Shown one piece after another: positions 17,918 through 27,439 of a DNA stretch of 64,000 bases. This DNA comes from Dyadobacter sp. CY343. Its GTDB lineage: Bacteria; Bacteroidota; Bacteroidia; Cytophagales; Spirosomataceae. The notes beneath the pieces are model-generated. The model saw nothing but the letters and a program-made list of their open reading frames with translations. It was not told the origin of the DNA and did not search any database. Both the position numbers and the translations under genes were made by a program. The DNA lies in assembly GCF_021390335.1 (NCBI RefSeq), contig NZ_JAJUXK010000001.1, positions 124,001 to 188,000 of the forward strand, in the 5' to 3' direction. Positions within the stretch are counted from its first letter, which is position 1, and every line of letters begins with the position of its first letter.

Positions 17918-18739
17918 ATGAAACAAGTAATCGATTCACTATCAAACCTATACAAGATCAAAGGTTTGTACTTGCTTCTTTTCGCAGCGATGTTACTGGT
18001 TGCGTGTGATACTGAAAAAGCAGTGCTTCCGAATGAGAATAACGACGTGCCCGACCTGTCGGCTATTATCCCTGCCAAAGACCAGCGTTTCACGTATAAA
18101 CTTGTGGATAGCGACGGTGCAGAGACGCGGCTGGTAACGCGCGTAACCGCAGTCAACGATTCAGCTGGGATCAATGTGTTTAGTATAGAAAATAACTTTC
18201 AGTACGAAGAAGGCCCGCTGGTTTTGAAATACAAAGCTTTCAGCAAAGGCGGATTGACGACGAACGAAATCTCTACCTCGACCGGTCTCAATGCGATGAT
18301 TGAATTCGTTAAAGGGTTTGCGACCATCAAAAGCTCGGAACTGACTGGTTTCCCGCAACGGCAGATTTTTGACAACAAAGGCACGGTAGATAGCAAAGTG
18401 ACTTTCAGTAAAGACCCTATCCGGCAATATATGAAGCTCGAAATCCCTACTGAGGATGGGATCGTTGCTGCCGGGATCCGGAATGTAGTTACCTATCACG
18501 ACGGAGAGGTGATTAAAGAAGAAAGCATTACTACGCCCGCCGGAACGTTCAAATGCAGCAAATGGGAATATAGCTACGATCTGGAAACTACCCTTACCTC
18601 TGAGCATTTCCCTCCTGAGGAAACGGCAGTTGTGTACACGGTGCACCTGTGGACAGCCCCGGGTATCGGTATCGTGAAATCAATTGAGGCCTCAGGGAAA
18701 GATGTGACGAAAACAGAACTACAAAAAATAGACAAGTAA
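17918..18739 (+). CDS. Lipoprotein, unknown function
   Basis: This 273-residue protein has a lipobox after a hydrophobic stretch (GLYLLLFAAMLLVAC). The mature part is beta-rich, with segments such as RFTYKLVDSDGAETRLVTRV and TTPAGTFKCSKWEYSYDLE, where the phrase TPAGTFKC resembles a motif common in Bacteroidota surface lipoproteins of unknown role. It is followed by another lipoprotein gene 13 bp later and may form a pair with it. Confidence 0.82.
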   Translation: MKQVIDSLSNLYKIKGLYLLLFAAMLLVACDTEKAVLPNENNDVPDLSAIIPAKDQRFTYKLVDSDGAETRLVTRVTAVNDSAGINVFSIENNFQYEEGPLVLKYKAFSKGGLTTNEISTSTGLNAMIEFVKGFATIKSSELTGFPQRQIFDNKGTVDSKVTFSKDPIRQYMKLEIPTEDGIVAAGIRNVVTYHDGEVIKEESITTPAGTFKCSKWEYSYDLETTLTSEHFPPEETAVVYTVHLWTAPGIGIVKSIEASGKDVTKTELQKIDK

Positions 18740-18752
18740 CATCGCCAGTCAA

Positions 18753-19508
18753 ATGAAAAAGTCCAAACTGATTTTATACCTGGCAGGATTGATCTTGCTT
18801 GGGAATGCGTGTACAGACGATAAAAATCCGTCCCCCGACGAAGTGCGTCCTGAGGAAGGTTACATCACCGGGAAAGTCACCAATACCGACGGGACTCCGT
18901 TGAAAGGCGCCAAGATCGTTGCAGATAACACGATGATCTACGCTTCTTACTCGCTCGGTACTTCGGATGAAAATGGGAGTTACAAGATCCAGCTTCCCAA
19001 AGTAGGCACTTTTATGACTTCTGCTCAGATTGTAAAGGAGTATAACGGTCAGCGGTACGAGCTGGACCTGGATCCGGACAAGTACGAAGAGCTAAGTATT
19101 GATGGAGGTGTGAGGAATTTTAAATTCAAACTGACCGGCCCGCGTCCCGAAGGAGTAGGTCATTACGGCGCGACAATCGAAGTTAATAAGGCGATCATGA
19201 CCGCGATCCAGGATTCGGAAAATATTGAATTCACACTGGAACCTGTCGGTAACCTGATCGATGGTTCGAAGGGAAAAACGCTAAAACTGAAACACGGGGC
19301 GCCTTACAGTCAGGATTACGGCCGTATTGTGGATGTGCCACTCGGCCGATATGTGATGACAGCCTATTATAATGGAGATGAGGGAAAAATGCCGCTCAAA
19401 CTGCGGAAGCATTTTTCGGAAGATGATTATCTAAGTGAGCTCACCATCGATTTTGAGCCCTCGAATATGTGGGGGAAGAATATTGCTATTATCAGCTATT
19501 CAGAATGA
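18753..19508 (+). CDS. Lipoprotein with carboxypeptidase-regulatory-like (Ig-like) domain
   Basis: This 251-residue lipoprotein (MKKSKLILYLAGLILLGNAC) has at residues about 35-130 a carboxypeptidase regulatory-like fold: GYITGKVTNTDGTPLKGAKI and GTSDENGSYKIQLPKVGTF. Such domains often sit in SusC-type or cell-surface lipoproteins and bind partners or provide a scaffold. The C-terminal half is unrecognised. It is adjacent to the preceding lipoprotein, so the two may act together. Confidence 0.82.
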   Translation: MKKSKLILYLAGLILLGNACTDDKNPSPDEVRPEEGYITGKVTNTDGTPLKGAKIVADNTMIYASYSLGTSDENGSYKIQLPKVGTFMTSAQIVKEYNGQRYELDLDPDKYEELSIDGGVRNFKFKLTGPRPEGVGHYGATIEVNKAIMTAIQDSENIEFTLEPVGNLIDGSKGKTLKLKHGAPYSQDYGRIVDVPLGRYVMTAYYNGDEGKMPLKLRKHFSEDDYLSELTIDFEPSNMWGKNIAIISYSE

Positions 19509-19607
19509 GATCGATTGAAACTGATTAATAACTGATCAGATATTTAATGAATCAGACAACTAAATCAATCAAATATCTGATCAATATCAACAACCAAATA
19601 GCTCAAA

Positions 19608-19724
19608 GGTCCCCGGGCTGAAGCCCGGGGCAATTGATTTTTCTTTTTGGCTTCGCCAAAATGTGATTTGAAGAGACTGAAAGTCTCCAAAAATCAATTG
19701 CCGGCGGCTTCAGCCCCCGGAACC
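19608..19724. repeat. Large REP-like inverted element, GGCTGAAGCC family
   Basis: Two arms are related as inverted repeats. The left holds GGTCCCCGGGCTGAAGCCC followed by CAATTGATTTTTC. The right, on the other strand, holds GGTTCCGGGGGCTGAAGCCG followed by CAATTGATTTTT. Between them are two small hairpins (TTGGCTTCGCCAA and GAGACTGAAAGTCTC). It lies in the gene-free gap 19509-19813 and could also act as a transcription terminator for both neighbours. The rest of that gap is AT-rich with no gene visible. Confidence 0.8.
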
Positions 19725-19813
19725 TTAGATTTATTAGATGGATTTATTAATCAGCTTAGCTAAGATTAATCGAACAGATTTAAGATCAATTAATGGATTA
19801 ACAAATTATCCTA

Positions 19814-20404
19814 TCAAAGCAGAACAGAGAAGCTTTTGAAGATGGCGCCGACTCTTACTGCATCGAATATGCGGGCTTGGGTGCCGCCGTGGTTCAATAC
19901 AGATTGTTCGTGAGAGGTTACACACATTTCGCAACCATTCAAGGCAGAAACAACCAGACTCAGCAATTCAAAAAACTCTTTGCCCAAAACCGGATTCACC
20001 ATGATGCTCATCTTGATTCCGGCAGGTGCATTGTCATAAAATTCCTTGTGCATGAAGTGCCTGAAACGGTAGAATACATTATTTGCATTCATCAAAGAAA
20101 CACAGGCTGTAACTTCTGCAATCTCTTTGTCCTCAGCCCCTTCGGTTTTCAGCAGTTCTTCCAAAGCAGAGATCAGGGCAGCATTTTTCTCATTAACTGC
20201 AACCGAAAGAGCGATCAGAAGCGCTTCTTTACGGCTCAACGTGCCGGATTTCAATGCATTACTCACATTTACTTTCAGGTCTTTCAAATAGCGGTGATCC
20301 AGCGCGGCTAGTTTGCTGATCAGCACGCTGTCAAACTCTGCGGGCAAGTTGACTTCTTTATACAGGGTATCTTTCGTGTTACCTGTTGCTGCAAATGGAT
20401 ACAT
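19814..20404 (-). CDS. AhpD-like peroxidase/carboxymuconolactone decarboxylase-family protein
   Basis: This 196-residue cytosolic protein has the CxxC redox motif in NGCEMCVTSHEQSVLNHGG, with a trailing His, as in AhpD and related peroxidases. The rest is all-helical (LISALEELLKTEGAEDKEIA). It would pass electrons to AhpC, encoded 127 bp upstream on the same strand, to detoxify peroxides. No AhpF or thioredoxin gene is next to it, so the upstream reductant is unknown. Confidence 0.88.
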   Translation of the reverse strand: MYPFAATGNTKDTLYKEVNLPAEFDSVLISKLAALDHRYLKDLKVNVSNALKSGTLSRKEALLIALSVAVNEKNAALISALEELLKTEGAEDKEIAEVTACVSLMNANNVFYRFRHFMHKEFYDNAPAGIKMSIMVNPVLGKEFFELLSLVVSALNGCEMCVTSHEQSVLNHGGTQARIFDAVRVGAIFKSFSVLL

Positions 20405-20440
20405 GTAGGAAAGTTTGAGTGAAGAGTAGTAATAAGTTAG

Positions 20441-20520
20441 AAGTTCATGAGTTCAAAAGTTTATGAGTTCATGAGTTGTCCTTGGGGAGCCACTCATAAA
20501 CTCATAGACTCATAACTTTA
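20441..20520. repeat. Imperfect inverted repeat between ahpC and the ahpD-like gene
   Basis: The left part has repeated ATGAGTT units (GTTCATGAGTTC, GTTTATGAGTTC) and the right part has repeated ACTCAT units (CACTCATAAACTCATAGACT). Together they can fold into a long imperfect hairpin within the ahpC-ahpD gap. It may tune the ratio of the two products or act as an attenuator; this is inferred. Confidence 0.6.
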
Positions 20521-20530
20521 AACACTTCAA

Positions 20531-21082
20531 TTAAGCAAGCGTAGCCTCGCCTTTTTGCCAGTTGCAAGGGCAAAGTTCGTCAGTTTGCAAAGCATCCAAA
20601 ACGCGGATCACTTCACCAACGTTACGGCCAACTGAAAGGTCGTTAACACTTACCCAACGAATAATTCCTTGTGGATCAACGATGTAAGTTACACGGTAAG
20701 CGATCTTTTCGTTTTCTTCCAGGATACCAAGTTCTTCTGCAAGAGACTTGGAAGTGTCCGCCAGCATAGGGAATTGCAGATCACGCAGATCGTCGTGATT
20801 TTTTCTCCATGCAAGGTGAACATACTCGCTGTCTGTAGAAGCGCCGATTAGGATCGTGTCGCGATCAGCGAAATCGCCTACGTGCTTTCCAAACTCAGCG
20901 ATCTCGGTTGGACATACAAAAGTGAAGTCTTTTGGCCACCAGAACATCACCATCCACTTGTCAGCGTTTTTGTGATCTTCTGAGGTAATATCGTAGAATT
21001 CATTTCCTTTTTCAAGAGATACTACCGAAGTCTTTTTGAATTCAGGGAATGCAGATCCCACTGATAACAGTCTATTTGCCAT
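20531..21082 (-). CDS. ahpC: Alkyl hydroperoxide reductase, peroxiredoxin AhpC
   Basis: This 183-residue peroxiredoxin reduces organic peroxides and hydrogen peroxide in the cytosol. The peroxidatic Cys lies in FVCPTEIAEFGKHV and the C-terminal ELCPCNWQKGEA holds the resolving Cys. WKNHDDLR-type segments and the helical core match the AhpC/Prx family, with the length typical of the type paired with an AhpD. The start at ATG 21082 gives MANRLLSVGSAFPEF. It is the first gene of the ahpC-ahpD pair. Confidence 0.95.
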   Translation of the reverse strand: MANRLLSVGSAFPEFKKTSVVSLEKGNEFYDITSEDHKNADKWMVMFWWPKDFTFVCPTEIAEFGKHVGDFADRDTILIGASTDSEYVHLAWRKNHDDLRDLQFPMLADTSKSLAEELGILEENEKIAYRVTYIVDPQGIIRWVSVNDLSVGRNVGEVIRVLDALQTDELCPCNWQKGEATLA

Positions 21083-21300
21083 AATTAATTGCGTGATTGT
21101 AAATTGTATTTTTTAGTGTTACAAACTTACAAACGCCCGCCCGGCAAGTCAAGAATCGGCCTGGTACTATCTCAGGAAAGAGTTGTCAGAATCAAATGAA
21201 TTTGATTTTATTGATGGAAAACAGAATGTAATAGATTTTGCCAATGATATCATTGATGTCGCCAATATAATTTTACCGATATGGAGTTTCAATATCTCGG

Positions 21301-22605
21301 CTAGCCGGGCAGCAGATTTAGCACGGTTTCCAGTGACATTCCCCTCGATCCCTTAATCAGAATATATGTATTTTCCTGCGGGTTGTCCATCACCCAGTTG
21401 TGTAGCGAAAACTTGTCCGGGAAGTAGTAGGCTTTTGGTAAAGCGGGCAATGCGTGCTGCATTAATGCGCCGGCCAGGATCACGATATCGAAGTTCTCAC
21501 CTGCAATCTGTTTACCCAATGCAAGGTGCTCGTCAGCAGCGGCGTCGCCCAGTTCAAACATATCGCCCAGGATCAGCATTTTACGCGGTGCGTCCAGCCT
21601 GGAAAAGTTGGCGATCGCAGCCGACATTGACGATGGATTTGCATTGTAAGCGTCCATGATCACCGTATTTGAGCCTTTTTTCACGATCTGCGAGCGGTTA
21701 TTGTCCGGCTGGTAAGTAGCCACAGCTTCCAATGCATCTGCATCTTCCACGCCAAAGTGCTTCCCGACAGCCAGCGCGGCATTTATGTTATCAAAATTGT
21801 AACTGCCTGGCAAATGCGTCGACACTGTTTTGCCTGCATATTGAAACGTAACAACCGGATTATTAGACAATAGGGTCGGATTTACAGCGCTGCTCTCAGA
21901 ACCATAAAAAACAATTTCCCCAAAAGCGCGCCGCTTGCTGACCATCTCCATGATCACATCATTTTGAGAGTTTACAAATACGATCCCCTTTTTCTTTGAC
22001 AGAAAATCAAAAAGCTCGCCTTTTCCTTTTTTCACGCCTTCCGGTCCGCCGAAACCTTCCAGATGTGCCTTGCCGATATTCGTGATCAATCCGTGCGTGG
22101 GCAGCGCGATCGAACACAGTAGCGCAATTTCCTGCTGGTGATTCGCACCCATTTCTATAACCGCCATTTCGTTTTTAGCAGGGTCGACAGCCAGTAAGGT
22201 GAGCGGAACCCCGATGTGGTTATTGAGGTTTCCCCAAGTGGCATAGGTGTTGTATTTCATTGACAATACCTTGGCGATCAGTTCCTTGGTAGTCGTTTTT
22301 CCGTTTGAACCGGTTAATGCGATCACGGGAAATGCAAATGTCTTACGATGAAATCTGGCCAGATCTTGCAAAGCCAGAAGCGTATCCTCCACGAGCAGAA
22401 AACGCGGGTCCGTTACCACCGTTTCGTCGCTGACCACTGCGTAAGCTGCCCCTTTTTTCAAAGCTTCGGCAGCATATTGGTTACCGTCAAATTTATCTCC
22501 CTTTAAAGCAAAGAATATACAACCTTCGCTGACCTGCCGGGTGTCAGTTGAAATACGCGCACTTTTTTTGAAATGTTGATAAAGCGTTTCGGTGGTAGTA
22601 AACAT
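21301..22605 (-). CDS. murF: UDP-N-acetylmuramoyl-tripeptide--D-alanyl-D-alanine ligase
   Basis: This 434-residue cytosolic ligase adds D-Ala-D-Ala to the UDP-MurNAc-tripeptide in peptidoglycan synthesis. The ATP-binding P-loop is ALTGSNGKTTTKELIAKVLS. Further on are HIGVPLTLLAVDPAKNEMAV and GSRGMSLETV, both typical of Mur ligases. The N-terminal substrate-binding domain has TDTRQVSEGCIFFALKGDKFDG. It stands alone, not in a dcw-type cluster, divergent from the FG-GAP gene to its right. Confidence 0.95.
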   Translation of the reverse strand: MFTTTETLYQHFKKSARISTDTRQVSEGCIFFALKGDKFDGNQYAAEALKKGAAYAVVSDETVVTDPRFLLVEDTLLALQDLARFHRKTFAFPVIALTGSNGKTTTKELIAKVLSMKYNTYATWGNLNNHIGVPLTLLAVDPAKNEMAVIEMGANHQQEIALLCSIALPTHGLITNIGKAHLEGFGGPEGVKKGKGELFDFLSKKKGIVFVNSQNDVIMEMVSKRRAFGEIVFYGSESSAVNPTLLSNNPVVTFQYAGKTVSTHLPGSYNFDNINAALAVGKHFGVEDADALEAVATYQPDNNRSQIVKKGSNTVIMDAYNANPSSMSAAIANFSRLDAPRKMLILGDMFELGDAAADEHLALGKQIAGENFDIVILAGALMQHALPALPKAYYFPDKFSLHNWVMDNPQENTYILIKGSRGMSLETVLNLLPG

Positions 22606-22725
22606 GGAAAAATATGGTCGTTATAAAGTTATGAGGCCTTATTTCGTTAGGTTTGAGAAGCCTGAAACATGAGCTCAGCGGGGCGGCCGCGGAAAGCTGC
22701 AAAACTAATAGAATATTCGTCAACG

Positions 22726-24972
22726 ATGCGAACCAAATATACCTCCCTCATACTTCTGATCTTCACTTTTTGCCTGCCGCCTGCCGCATTTTCGCAGCAG
22801 GTCTGGTTTAAAATGGATACGGTCACCTCGGTTACTTCAAAGGGAGCGAAACTTGCAAATCCGTGGGCTGGCGGGATCAATGCCCCGCAGTTCCTGAAAA
22901 TGCATTTGAATGACGATTCAGAAGAAGATCTGGTCATATTTGATCGCACAAACAGCAAAGTCACTACGTTCATAGCGGGCACTCATCCCGCTAATCCTGC
23001 ACAAAAAGCATTCATTCACGCACCCTATTACGAAACACTTTTTCCGAAAGCCGACAACTGGATGATTTTAGCCGACTACAATGGCGACGGGAACAAGGAT
23101 CTTTTTGCAAGTACTTCTCTGGGAATCAGTGTTTACCAACAAATAAAATCGGGTAATGCATGGTCGTGGAAATTGATGCAGGAAGTGCTTTTTACCAAAG
23201 GTTTTTCAGGAAATATCAATTTACAGGTCTCAGGAACGGATATTCCCGGCATTACGGATATTGACGATGACGGCGACCTCGACTTGCTGACATTCGATTT
23301 TTCGGGTACTTATATTGAGCTGCACCAAAACCTGAGTATGGAAAAATTCGGTGTGCCCGATAGTTTGGGTAACTCCAAAAATCCCGTTTTCCAGCGGAAT
23401 GGCGACTGTTGGGGCAATTTCAGCAAAGGAGAAACGGAAGGTTTTGATTTCGGTCTGGACTGCGGCGTGGTAAAGATCGAGGCGGGGCGGATCATGCATG
23501 CGGGTAACTCTATCCTGTTGCAGGATTTGAATGGGGATGGTAAAAAAGATCTGCTGGTGGGTCACGTCAGTAACGAGCACATTTCCTTTTTAACTAACTC
23601 GGCCAGTGGATTGATCGGCAATTTTACAGCCTATTCAAATGCGTATCCCACCAAAGATCCGGTATTGATGCACATTTTTCCTGCGGCATTCTACGAGGAT
23701 ATGGATTTCGACGGAACGCCCGATTTATTGATCGCGCCGAACTTACCCTCCAATGATCTAAACTTAACCGATTTCAAATCGTCGGGTTGGCTGTACCACA
23801 ATGCAGGCACCGCTTCAAAACCGGATTTTCAACTCAAACAAAAGAATCTCCTGCAAGACCAAATGCTCGATGTAGGCGAGAATGCGGCGCCGGCGTTTTT
23901 TGATATGGACGGCGACGGGGACCAGGATATGCTGATCGGAACTGGCGGCGTGCCTGGCACCAACGGTTTTCGTGGAGGTTTCTGGTTGTTGAAAAATGAA
24001 GGGACAGCGGCCGAGCCGGCATTTGTGGTCGAGTCCGAAAATTATCTTAACCTGCCAGCCACACTCGGATTGTTCAATATCAAGCCGCAGTGGGCCGATT
24101 TTAATGGCGACGGTGTGGCTGATCTCGGTTTTTCGGGCGTTTCGCTCAGTAACCTCCGGATTGAATACCGGTACATTGCGAACAAAGCCGTGGCTGGCGC
24201 GCCGGTTCAGCTTAACCTTGCCGAGGCAGTCACAATCGCATTGCCCGCGGAACTGTCGAGCAGCGACTCGCCTTACTTTTTCGATGCGGATGGAGACGGA
24301 GACCTTGATTTGCTGGCCGGAAAAGGGCAGGGAAATTTGTTTTATTTCACCAATACAGGCAATAGCAAACAGTTCGCATTCAGACTGGAAACCGACGCAT
24401 TTGCCGGAGTAGGGATCAATTTTGCAGGCCGCTCGCTTCAGGTAGCCGCAGCAGATTTCGATCTCGACGGATTCATGGACCTCGCGACAGTTGATCACAC
24501 CGGTAACCTCCGCATTTTCCACGGCGCCGAGTGGGGCAAATGGACAGAGCGCGAAAACCAGCTCATCAGCATTAACAATAAGCCCGGCACCCCGAATTTC
24601 GGCTCCTACCTTTCGCTTTCCGTAGCCGATTTGAACGGAGACAAAAAGCCAGATCTCGCGATAGGGAATAATGCGGGAGGTATCTGGTTGCTTGTCAATG
24701 TGTTACCAGTTGAAATTACATCGGTCGAGCCCGGATTTTTACCGGAAATATCGGTATTTCCCAATCCGGCCACGGCGTATCTTAAAATCTCTTCAAACCA
24801 AACCGGAACCCTCAATATCCTCACTTCCGGCGGCCGGCAAATCCTGCGGGACGTACCTGTACGGGCAAATGCAGAACGAGAAATTTCCACCCAAAACTGG
24901 CCTGCCGGGCTCTATTTGGTGGAATTGAAAAGCGGTGACAAACGCGTTGTAAAAAAGGTAATCGTTGAGTAG
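22726..24972 (+). CDS. Secreted FG-GAP (VCBS-like) repeat protein with T9SS sorting domain
   Basis: The ATG at 22726 gives 748 residues with a clean signal peptide (MRTKYTSLILLIFTFC). The first ATG at 22669 would add 19 polar residues. About nine aspartate-rich loops are visible: DYNGDGNKDLFAS, DIDDDGDLDLLTF, DLNGDGKKDLLVG, DMDFDGTPDLLIA, DMDGDGDQDMLIG, DFNGDGVADLGFS, DADGDGDLDLLAG, DFDLDGFMDLATV and DLNGDKKPDLAIG. These form beta-propeller-like calcium-binding folds. The C-terminus (ISVFPNPATAYLKISSNQ ... KKVIVE) is a T9SS sorting domain. It is probably surface-attached, with no catalytic domain seen. Confidence 0.9.
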   Translation: MRTKYTSLILLIFTFCLPPAAFSQQVWFKMDTVTSVTSKGAKLANPWAGGINAPQFLKMHLNDDSEEDLVIFDRTNSKVTTFIAGTHPANPAQKAFIHAPYYETLFPKADNWMILADYNGDGNKDLFASTSLGISVYQQIKSGNAWSWKLMQEVLFTKGFSGNINLQVSGTDIPGITDIDDDGDLDLLTFDFSGTYIELHQNLSMEKFGVPDSLGNSKNPVFQRNGDCWGNFSKGETEGFDFGLDCGVVKIEAGRIMHAGNSILLQDLNGDGKKDLLVGHVSNEHISFLTNSASGLIGNFTAYSNAYPTKDPVLMHIFPAAFYEDMDFDGTPDLLIAPNLPSNDLNLTDFKSSGWLYHNAGTASKPDFQLKQKNLLQDQMLDVGENAAPAFFDMDGDGDQDMLIGTGGVPGTNGFRGGFWLLKNEGTAAEPAFVVESENYLNLPATLGLFNIKPQWADFNGDGVADLGFSGVSLSNLRIEYRYIANKAVAGAPVQLNLAEAVTIALPAELSSSDSPYFFDADGDGDLDLLAGKGQGNLFYFTNTGNSKQFAFRLETDAFAGVGINFAGRSLQVAAADFDLDGFMDLATVDHTGNLRIFHGAEWGKWTERENQLISINNKPGTPNFGSYLSLSVADLNGDKKPDLAIGNNAGGIWLLVNVLPVEITSVEPGFLPEISVFPNPATAYLKISSNQTGTLNILTSGGRQILRDVPVRANAEREISTQNWPAGLYLVELKSGDKRVVKKVIVE

Positions 24973-25013
24973 ATACCCGCTGGACAGCTCTTACATGATA
25001 AAATCCTAAATTC

Positions 25014-26096
25014 ATGCAGGCTCTTCTTGGTGTTATCTTTCACTTTATCGGAGGCTTCGCTTCCGGCAGTTTTTATATTCCATACAAACAAGTCAAAGGC
25101 TGGGCCTGGGAATCCTATTGGATCGTCGGCGGCCTTTTTTCATGGATGATCGTCCCGCCGGTCGCGGCTTACCTGACCATCCCCGGCTTCTCCGAAATCA
25201 TCGCACATACCGATAGCAGTACGTTGATGTACACTTACATTTTCGGGTTGCTTTGGGGAATCGGCGGACTTACCTACGGGCTGGGCGTACGATACCTAGG
25301 CGTGTCGCTGGGCAGCTCGATCATTCTCGGACTTACCGCCGTTTTCGGAGCACTGATACCTTCCATTTACTATCAATTTCAACCAACACCCGGGAAAGAC
25401 ACCATTTCTGATCTCTTCTCAAACACCTGGGGGCAAATGGTTTTGCTGGGCTTGCTGATATGCATCATCGGAATTATCCTTTGTGGCAAAGCCGGTTCCA
25501 TGAAAGATAAAGACCTTGTAAGAAGCGGGTTTGTGCCCGACGCGAAAAATGAATTCAAAATCGGTCTTGGATTAACAGTTTCTATCATTTCCGGTGTATT
25601 AAGCGCGTGTTTTGCATTCGGTATCGATGCCGGGAAGATCATGGCAGAAGAGGCCAATGCGATCTGGAAAGCGGCAAATCCGGGTGAAGGAGAGTTTTTG
25701 TTCCAAAACAATGTGACCTACGTCGTGATCCTCTGGGGCGGGCTTACTACCAATTTTATCTGGTGTATGATCCTGAATGCGCGTAACCGGACCTTTGGCG
25801 ACTACACCAATTCGGCTACTCCGCTGGTTTCCAACTACATATTCTCTGCCCTGGCCGGCGCTACGTGGTTTATGCAGTTCTTTTTTTACGGAATGGGCGA
25901 AAGCAAGCTCGGTAACGGACCGAGTTCCTGGATCCTGCACATGGCATTCATTATCCTGGTCGCCAACTCGTGGGGACTTGCTTTGAAGGAGTGGAAAGGA
26001 GTGAGCAAAAAGACGATCACAACCGTCATAGCGGGTATTTTAGTGATCATACTTTCCGTGCTGGTTGTAGGTTATGGCAATTATTTGAGAGAATAG
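25014..26096 (+). CDS. rhaT: L-rhamnose/proton symporter-type permease
   Basis: This 360-residue inner-membrane protein has about ten hydrophobic segments and matches the RhaT family: the start MQALLGVIFHFIGGFASGSFYI, the motif PYKQVKGWAWESYWI and SLGSSIILGLTAVFGALIP are characteristic. RhaT proteins import rhamnose or related 6-deoxysugars with protons. The gene overlaps nothing and is followed after 2 bp by a lipoprotein gene, suggesting an operon. The substrate is inferred from homology only. No rhamnose isomerase or kinase genes are in the window. Confidence 0.85.
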   Translation: MQALLGVIFHFIGGFASGSFYIPYKQVKGWAWESYWIVGGLFSWMIVPPVAAYLTIPGFSEIIAHTDSSTLMYTYIFGLLWGIGGLTYGLGVRYLGVSLGSSIILGLTAVFGALIPSIYYQFQPTPGKDTISDLFSNTWGQMVLLGLLICIIGIILCGKAGSMKDKDLVRSGFVPDAKNEFKIGLGLTVSIISGVLSACFAFGIDAGKIMAEEANAIWKAANPGEGEFLFQNNVTYVVILWGGLTTNFIWCMILNARNRTFGDYTNSATPLVSNYIFSALAGATWFMQFFFYGMGESKLGNGPSSWILHMAFIILVANSWGLALKEWKGVSKKTITTVIAGILVIILSVLVVGYGNYLRE

Positions 26097-26098
26097 CC

Positions 26099-27334
26099 AT
26101 GAAAAAGCTTTTCGCAGTAATTCTGGTGGCGGTGGCGGCAACGGTATCCTGCCAGAATAAAACCAATAGCAGCGAAAACGAAAAAATGGAAACACCAGCA
26201 GCAGGGACCTTTGGTTACGATCAGGAGTTTTTAAAAAAATACAAAGAGATTGTCGTACTCACTGCGCCTGACAATCCCGATTCAAAAGCGATCATTATCC
26301 CGGCTTACCAGGGTCGGGTGATGACGAGTACTGCTAGCGGAAGCAATGGAAACAGCTATGGCTGGATTAACTATAAACTCATCGAAAGTGGCGTTTACCA
26401 GCCACACATCAATGCATTTGGTGGCGAGGAACGATTCTGGCTTTCGCCGGAAGGCGGGCAGTTTTCGGTGTATTTCAAAAAAGGGGCGAAGTTTGACTTT
26501 CAAAACTGGCAGACTCCGCCGCTGATCGACACAGTCGCTTATCCTGTTACCGGATCGGACAGTTCGTCCGTCACATTTCAGGTGAATGCATTTATCGAAA
26601 ATTATTCAGGGCAGGTATTTGTGGTTGAGATTAATAGAAAAGTCACGATGCTCAGCCAGCGGGATATTGTTGAAAACCTCGATCTGAAAACGCTCGGACA
26701 ATGCAAAAGTGTAGCTTATGAATCTGTCAACTCGATCGTAAACAAAGATTCTGAATGGAAACCGGAGACTGGAATGCTGGGAATCTGGCTGCTCGGTATG
26801 TTCAAACCCTCGGACCAAACGGTAATTATCACACCTTTTTTATCAAAAGATCCTGAAAAACCTGCGATTACCGATAACTATTTTGGAGCAATTCCTGCTG
26901 ACAGATTCGTAGTTAAAGATTCGGTCGCTTTCCTGAAAGCCGACGGGAAATTCAGAAGCAAAATAGGTATTGCACCCAGATCGGCCAGGAATATTGCAGG
27001 AAGTTACGACGCAGCAAATGGCATTCTGACGATCATACAATTCAACCTGGATCGTGAAGGTAAGTACCTGAAATCGACCTGGGAGATCCATAAAGACCCT
27101 TTTGACGGTGATGCGCTGAATGCATACAACGATGGAAAGCTGGAAGACGGGACACAAATGGGGCCATTTTACGAGCTTGAATCGAATTCACCGGCAAGAG
27201 CCTTGAAGGAAGGTGAAAAAGTGACGCACCGCCAGCGTACTTACCATTTTGAAGGGGACAAAATAGCGCTGAATGCAATCTCCGAGAAAGTGCTCGGTGT
27301 AAGTATTGACCAAATCGGAGAAATTTTTAAATAA
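26099..27334 (+). CDS. Lipoprotein of the DUF6786-like family
   Basis: The start at ATG 26099, 2 bp after the rhaT stop, gives 411 residues with a lipobox (MKKLFAVILVAVAATVSCQ). A longer frame from 25970 lies inside rhaT and is not credible. The mature protein looks beta-rich (LIDTVAYPVTGSDSSSVTF, GAIPADRFVVKDSVAFLKA, YLKSTWEIHKDPFDGDALNA). I think it belongs to a family of sugar-associated lipoproteins of unknown fold, which is a memory-based guess. The tight spacing suggests it works with the permease in sugar uptake. Confidence 0.75.
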   Translation: MKKLFAVILVAVAATVSCQNKTNSSENEKMETPAAGTFGYDQEFLKKYKEIVVLTAPDNPDSKAIIIPAYQGRVMTSTASGSNGNSYGWINYKLIESGVYQPHINAFGGEERFWLSPEGGQFSVYFKKGAKFDFQNWQTPPLIDTVAYPVTGSDSSSVTFQVNAFIENYSGQVFVVEINRKVTMLSQRDIVENLDLKTLGQCKSVAYESVNSIVNKDSEWKPETGMLGIWLLGMFKPSDQTVIITPFLSKDPEKPAITDNYFGAIPADRFVVKDSVAFLKADGKFRSKIGIAPRSARNIAGSYDAANGILTIIQFNLDREGKYLKSTWEIHKDPFDGDALNAYNDGKLEDGTQMGPFYELESNSPARALKEGEKVTHRQRTYHFEGDKIALNAISEKVLGVSIDQIGEIFK

Positions 27335-27439
27335 AAGCATGATAGCGCAGGATAGTTGAGGCAGAGTCATCATTGATATTTACATACCGATTACAAGATT
27401 TAGTTGGATGTATTGAAGTGGAAGGTTTATCAATGAATT

